This document shows, piece by piece, positions 5,124 through 6,094 of a DNA stretch of 6,094 nucleotides; positions within the stretch are counted from its first letter, which is position 1; each line of letters begins with the position of its first letter. The DNA is from an uncultured Lysobacter sp. (GTDB taxonomy: Bacteria > Pseudomonadota > Gammaproteobacteria > Xanthomonadales > Xanthomonadaceae): positions 1-6,094 of the forward strand of contig CAMLHR010000087.1 of assembly GCA_946479915.1 (NCBI GenBank), written 5' to 3'. The position numbers and the translations under genes are program-made. The notes below the pieces were generated by a model that searched no databases, was not told the DNA's origin, and was given only the letters and a program-made list of their open reading frames with translations.

Positions 5124-6094
5124 CTACATGACGTTCGGTTCGCTGAAGGCCTCGATCTCGCCCTGGAAGGCGTTGATCGGCACGCAGCTGCAGAACACGT
5201 TCTTGTCGCCGTACACGTTGTCCACGCGCGCCACCGGCGGCCAGTACTTCTGGTGTCGCAGCGACGCCAGCGGGAACACCGCGGCCTCCCGCGAATACCC
5301 GTGCGACCACGCTGCCGACGTCGCCTGCGCGGCGGTGTGCGGCGCGTGCCTGAGCGGGTTGTCCTCGCGGTCCATCCGGCCTTCCTCGATCGCGCGGATC
5401 TCCTCGCGGATCTGGATCATCGCGTCGATGAAACGGTCGAGCTCGTGCAGGCTCTCCGACTCGGTCGGCTCGACCATCAACGTGCCGGCCACCGGGAAGC
5501 TCAGCGTCGGCGCGTGGAAGCCGAAGTCGATCAGGCGCTTGGCCACGTCCTCGGCGCCGACGCCGCTGGTCTTCTCCAGCGGGCGCACGTCGAGGATGCA
5601 CTCGTGCGCCACCAGCCCGTTGCGGCCGGTGTAGAGCGTGCGGTAGTGCGGCGCCAGGCGCTTGGCGATGTAGTTGGCGTTGAGCAGCGCGACCTGGGTC
5701 GCGCGGCGCAGGCCGGCGGCGCCCATCAGCGTGATGTACATCCAGCTGATCGGCAGGATCGAGGCCGAGCCGAATGGCGCCGCGCTCACCATGCCGACGT
5801 CGCCCTGCGGCGCCGGCAGGAACGGCGCCAGGTGCGCACGCACCGCGCACGGGCCGACGCCCGGGCCGCCGCCGCCGTGCGGGATGCAGAACGTCTTGTG
5901 CAGGTTGAGGTGCGACACGTCCGAGCCCCACTTGCCGGGCTTGGCCACGCCGACCAGCGCGTTCATGTTCGCGCCGTCCGTGTACACCTGGCCGCCGTGC
6001 TGGTGGACGATGTCGCAGATCCCGACCACGTCCTCCTCAAACACGCCGTGCGTGGACGGGTAGGTCAGCATGATCGCCGCCAGGCGGTCGCCGT
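5124..6094 (-). CDS. gcvP: Glycine dehydrogenase (decarboxylating), P protein, C-terminal third (cut by right edge)
   Basis: This is the pyridoxal-phosphate subunit of the glycine cleavage system. It decarboxylates glycine and passes the aminomethyl group to lipoylated GcvH. About 322 C-terminal residues are visible of a protein usually near 950. The frame enters at the right edge as [37 protein letters not shown] follows, then the PLP site [19 protein letters not shown], with the Schiff-base lysine codon at 5895-5897 and the glycine-rich loop just after it. The remainder ([42 protein letters not shown]) matches the conserved C-terminal domain, and the protein ends EAFSEPNVM at a TAG. The frame is intact. 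The ATG at 6071 is internal and not the start. The thioredoxin-like gene follows after 8 nt on the same strand. Confidence 0.97.
   Translation of the reverse strand, partial: GDRLAAIMLTYPSTHGVFEEDVVGICDIVHQHGGQVYTDGANMNALVGVAKPGKWGSDVSHLNLHKTFCIPHGGGGPGVGPCAVRAHLAPFLPAPQGDVGMVSAAPFGSASILPISWMYITLMGAAGLRRATQVALLNANYIAKRLAPHYRTLYTGRNGLVAHECILDVRPLEKTSGVGAEDVAKRLIDFGFHAPTLSFPVAGTLMVEPTESESLHELDRFIDAMIQIREEIRAIEEGRMDREDNPLRHAPHTAAQATSAAWSHGYSREAAVFPLASLRHQKYWPPVARVDNVYGDKNVFCSCVPINAFQGEIEAFSEPNVM

Noticed and set aside
5116..5931. Extension of the thioredoxin-like frame upstream to 5931
   Set aside because: That stretch overlaps gcvP in another frame and shows no thioredoxin features; a Shine-Dalgarno supports the ATG at 5115.

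Overview
The window is a GC-rich, densely coded stretch of what looks like ordinary bacterial chromosome. Gene content and protein style (metG, a DUF2147 protein, a secreted S9 peptidase, a ferritin-like protein, and gcvP followed by a small thioredoxin-like gene) suggest a gammaproteobacterium of the Lysobacter/Luteimonas/Xanthomonas group (Xanthomonadaceae). That placement is an inference from recognised protein families and base composition; no 16S rRNA or other phylogenetic marker is present. I see no tRNA or rRNA gene, CRISPR array, insertion sequence or prophage.

Layout, left to right. (1) 1-1557, minus strand: the N-terminal half of methionyl-tRNA synthetase (metG, cut by the left edge), with a small exported DUF2147 protein just upstream of it. 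(2) 1558-1636: a short divergent promoter region. (3) 1637-3667, plus strand: an exported prolyl-oligopeptidase-family (S9) serine peptidase with a complete Ser-Asp-His triad. (4) 3674-4291, minus strand: a ferritin-like four-helix protein, convergent with the peptidase. Only 6 bp separate the two stop codons, and the likely terminator hairpin lies inside the 3' end of the peptidase ORF. (5) 4418-4648, minus strand: a 76-residue protein that is almost half Gln+Asn and lacks bulky hydrophobic residues. It has a strong ribosome binding site and a good UUCG-loop terminator. (6) 4786-6094, minus strand: the C-terminal third of glycine dehydrogenase (gcvP, cut by the right edge), followed 8 nt later by a thioredoxin-fold gene whose active site is damaged or degenerate and which carries two long G tracts.

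Most of the window is housekeeping: methionine charging of tRNA, glycine cleavage, peptide degradation in the envelope, and iron or redox storage. The points worth a second look are the Q/N-rich mini-protein, the G-tract/active-site anomaly in the thioredoxin-like gene, a probable one-base frameshift at the peptidase C-terminus, a possible leaderless start of metG, and a 12-bp perfect hairpin inside the ferritin-like gene. I see no clear new multi-gene system. The Q/N-rich gene is the best candidate for something undescribed.
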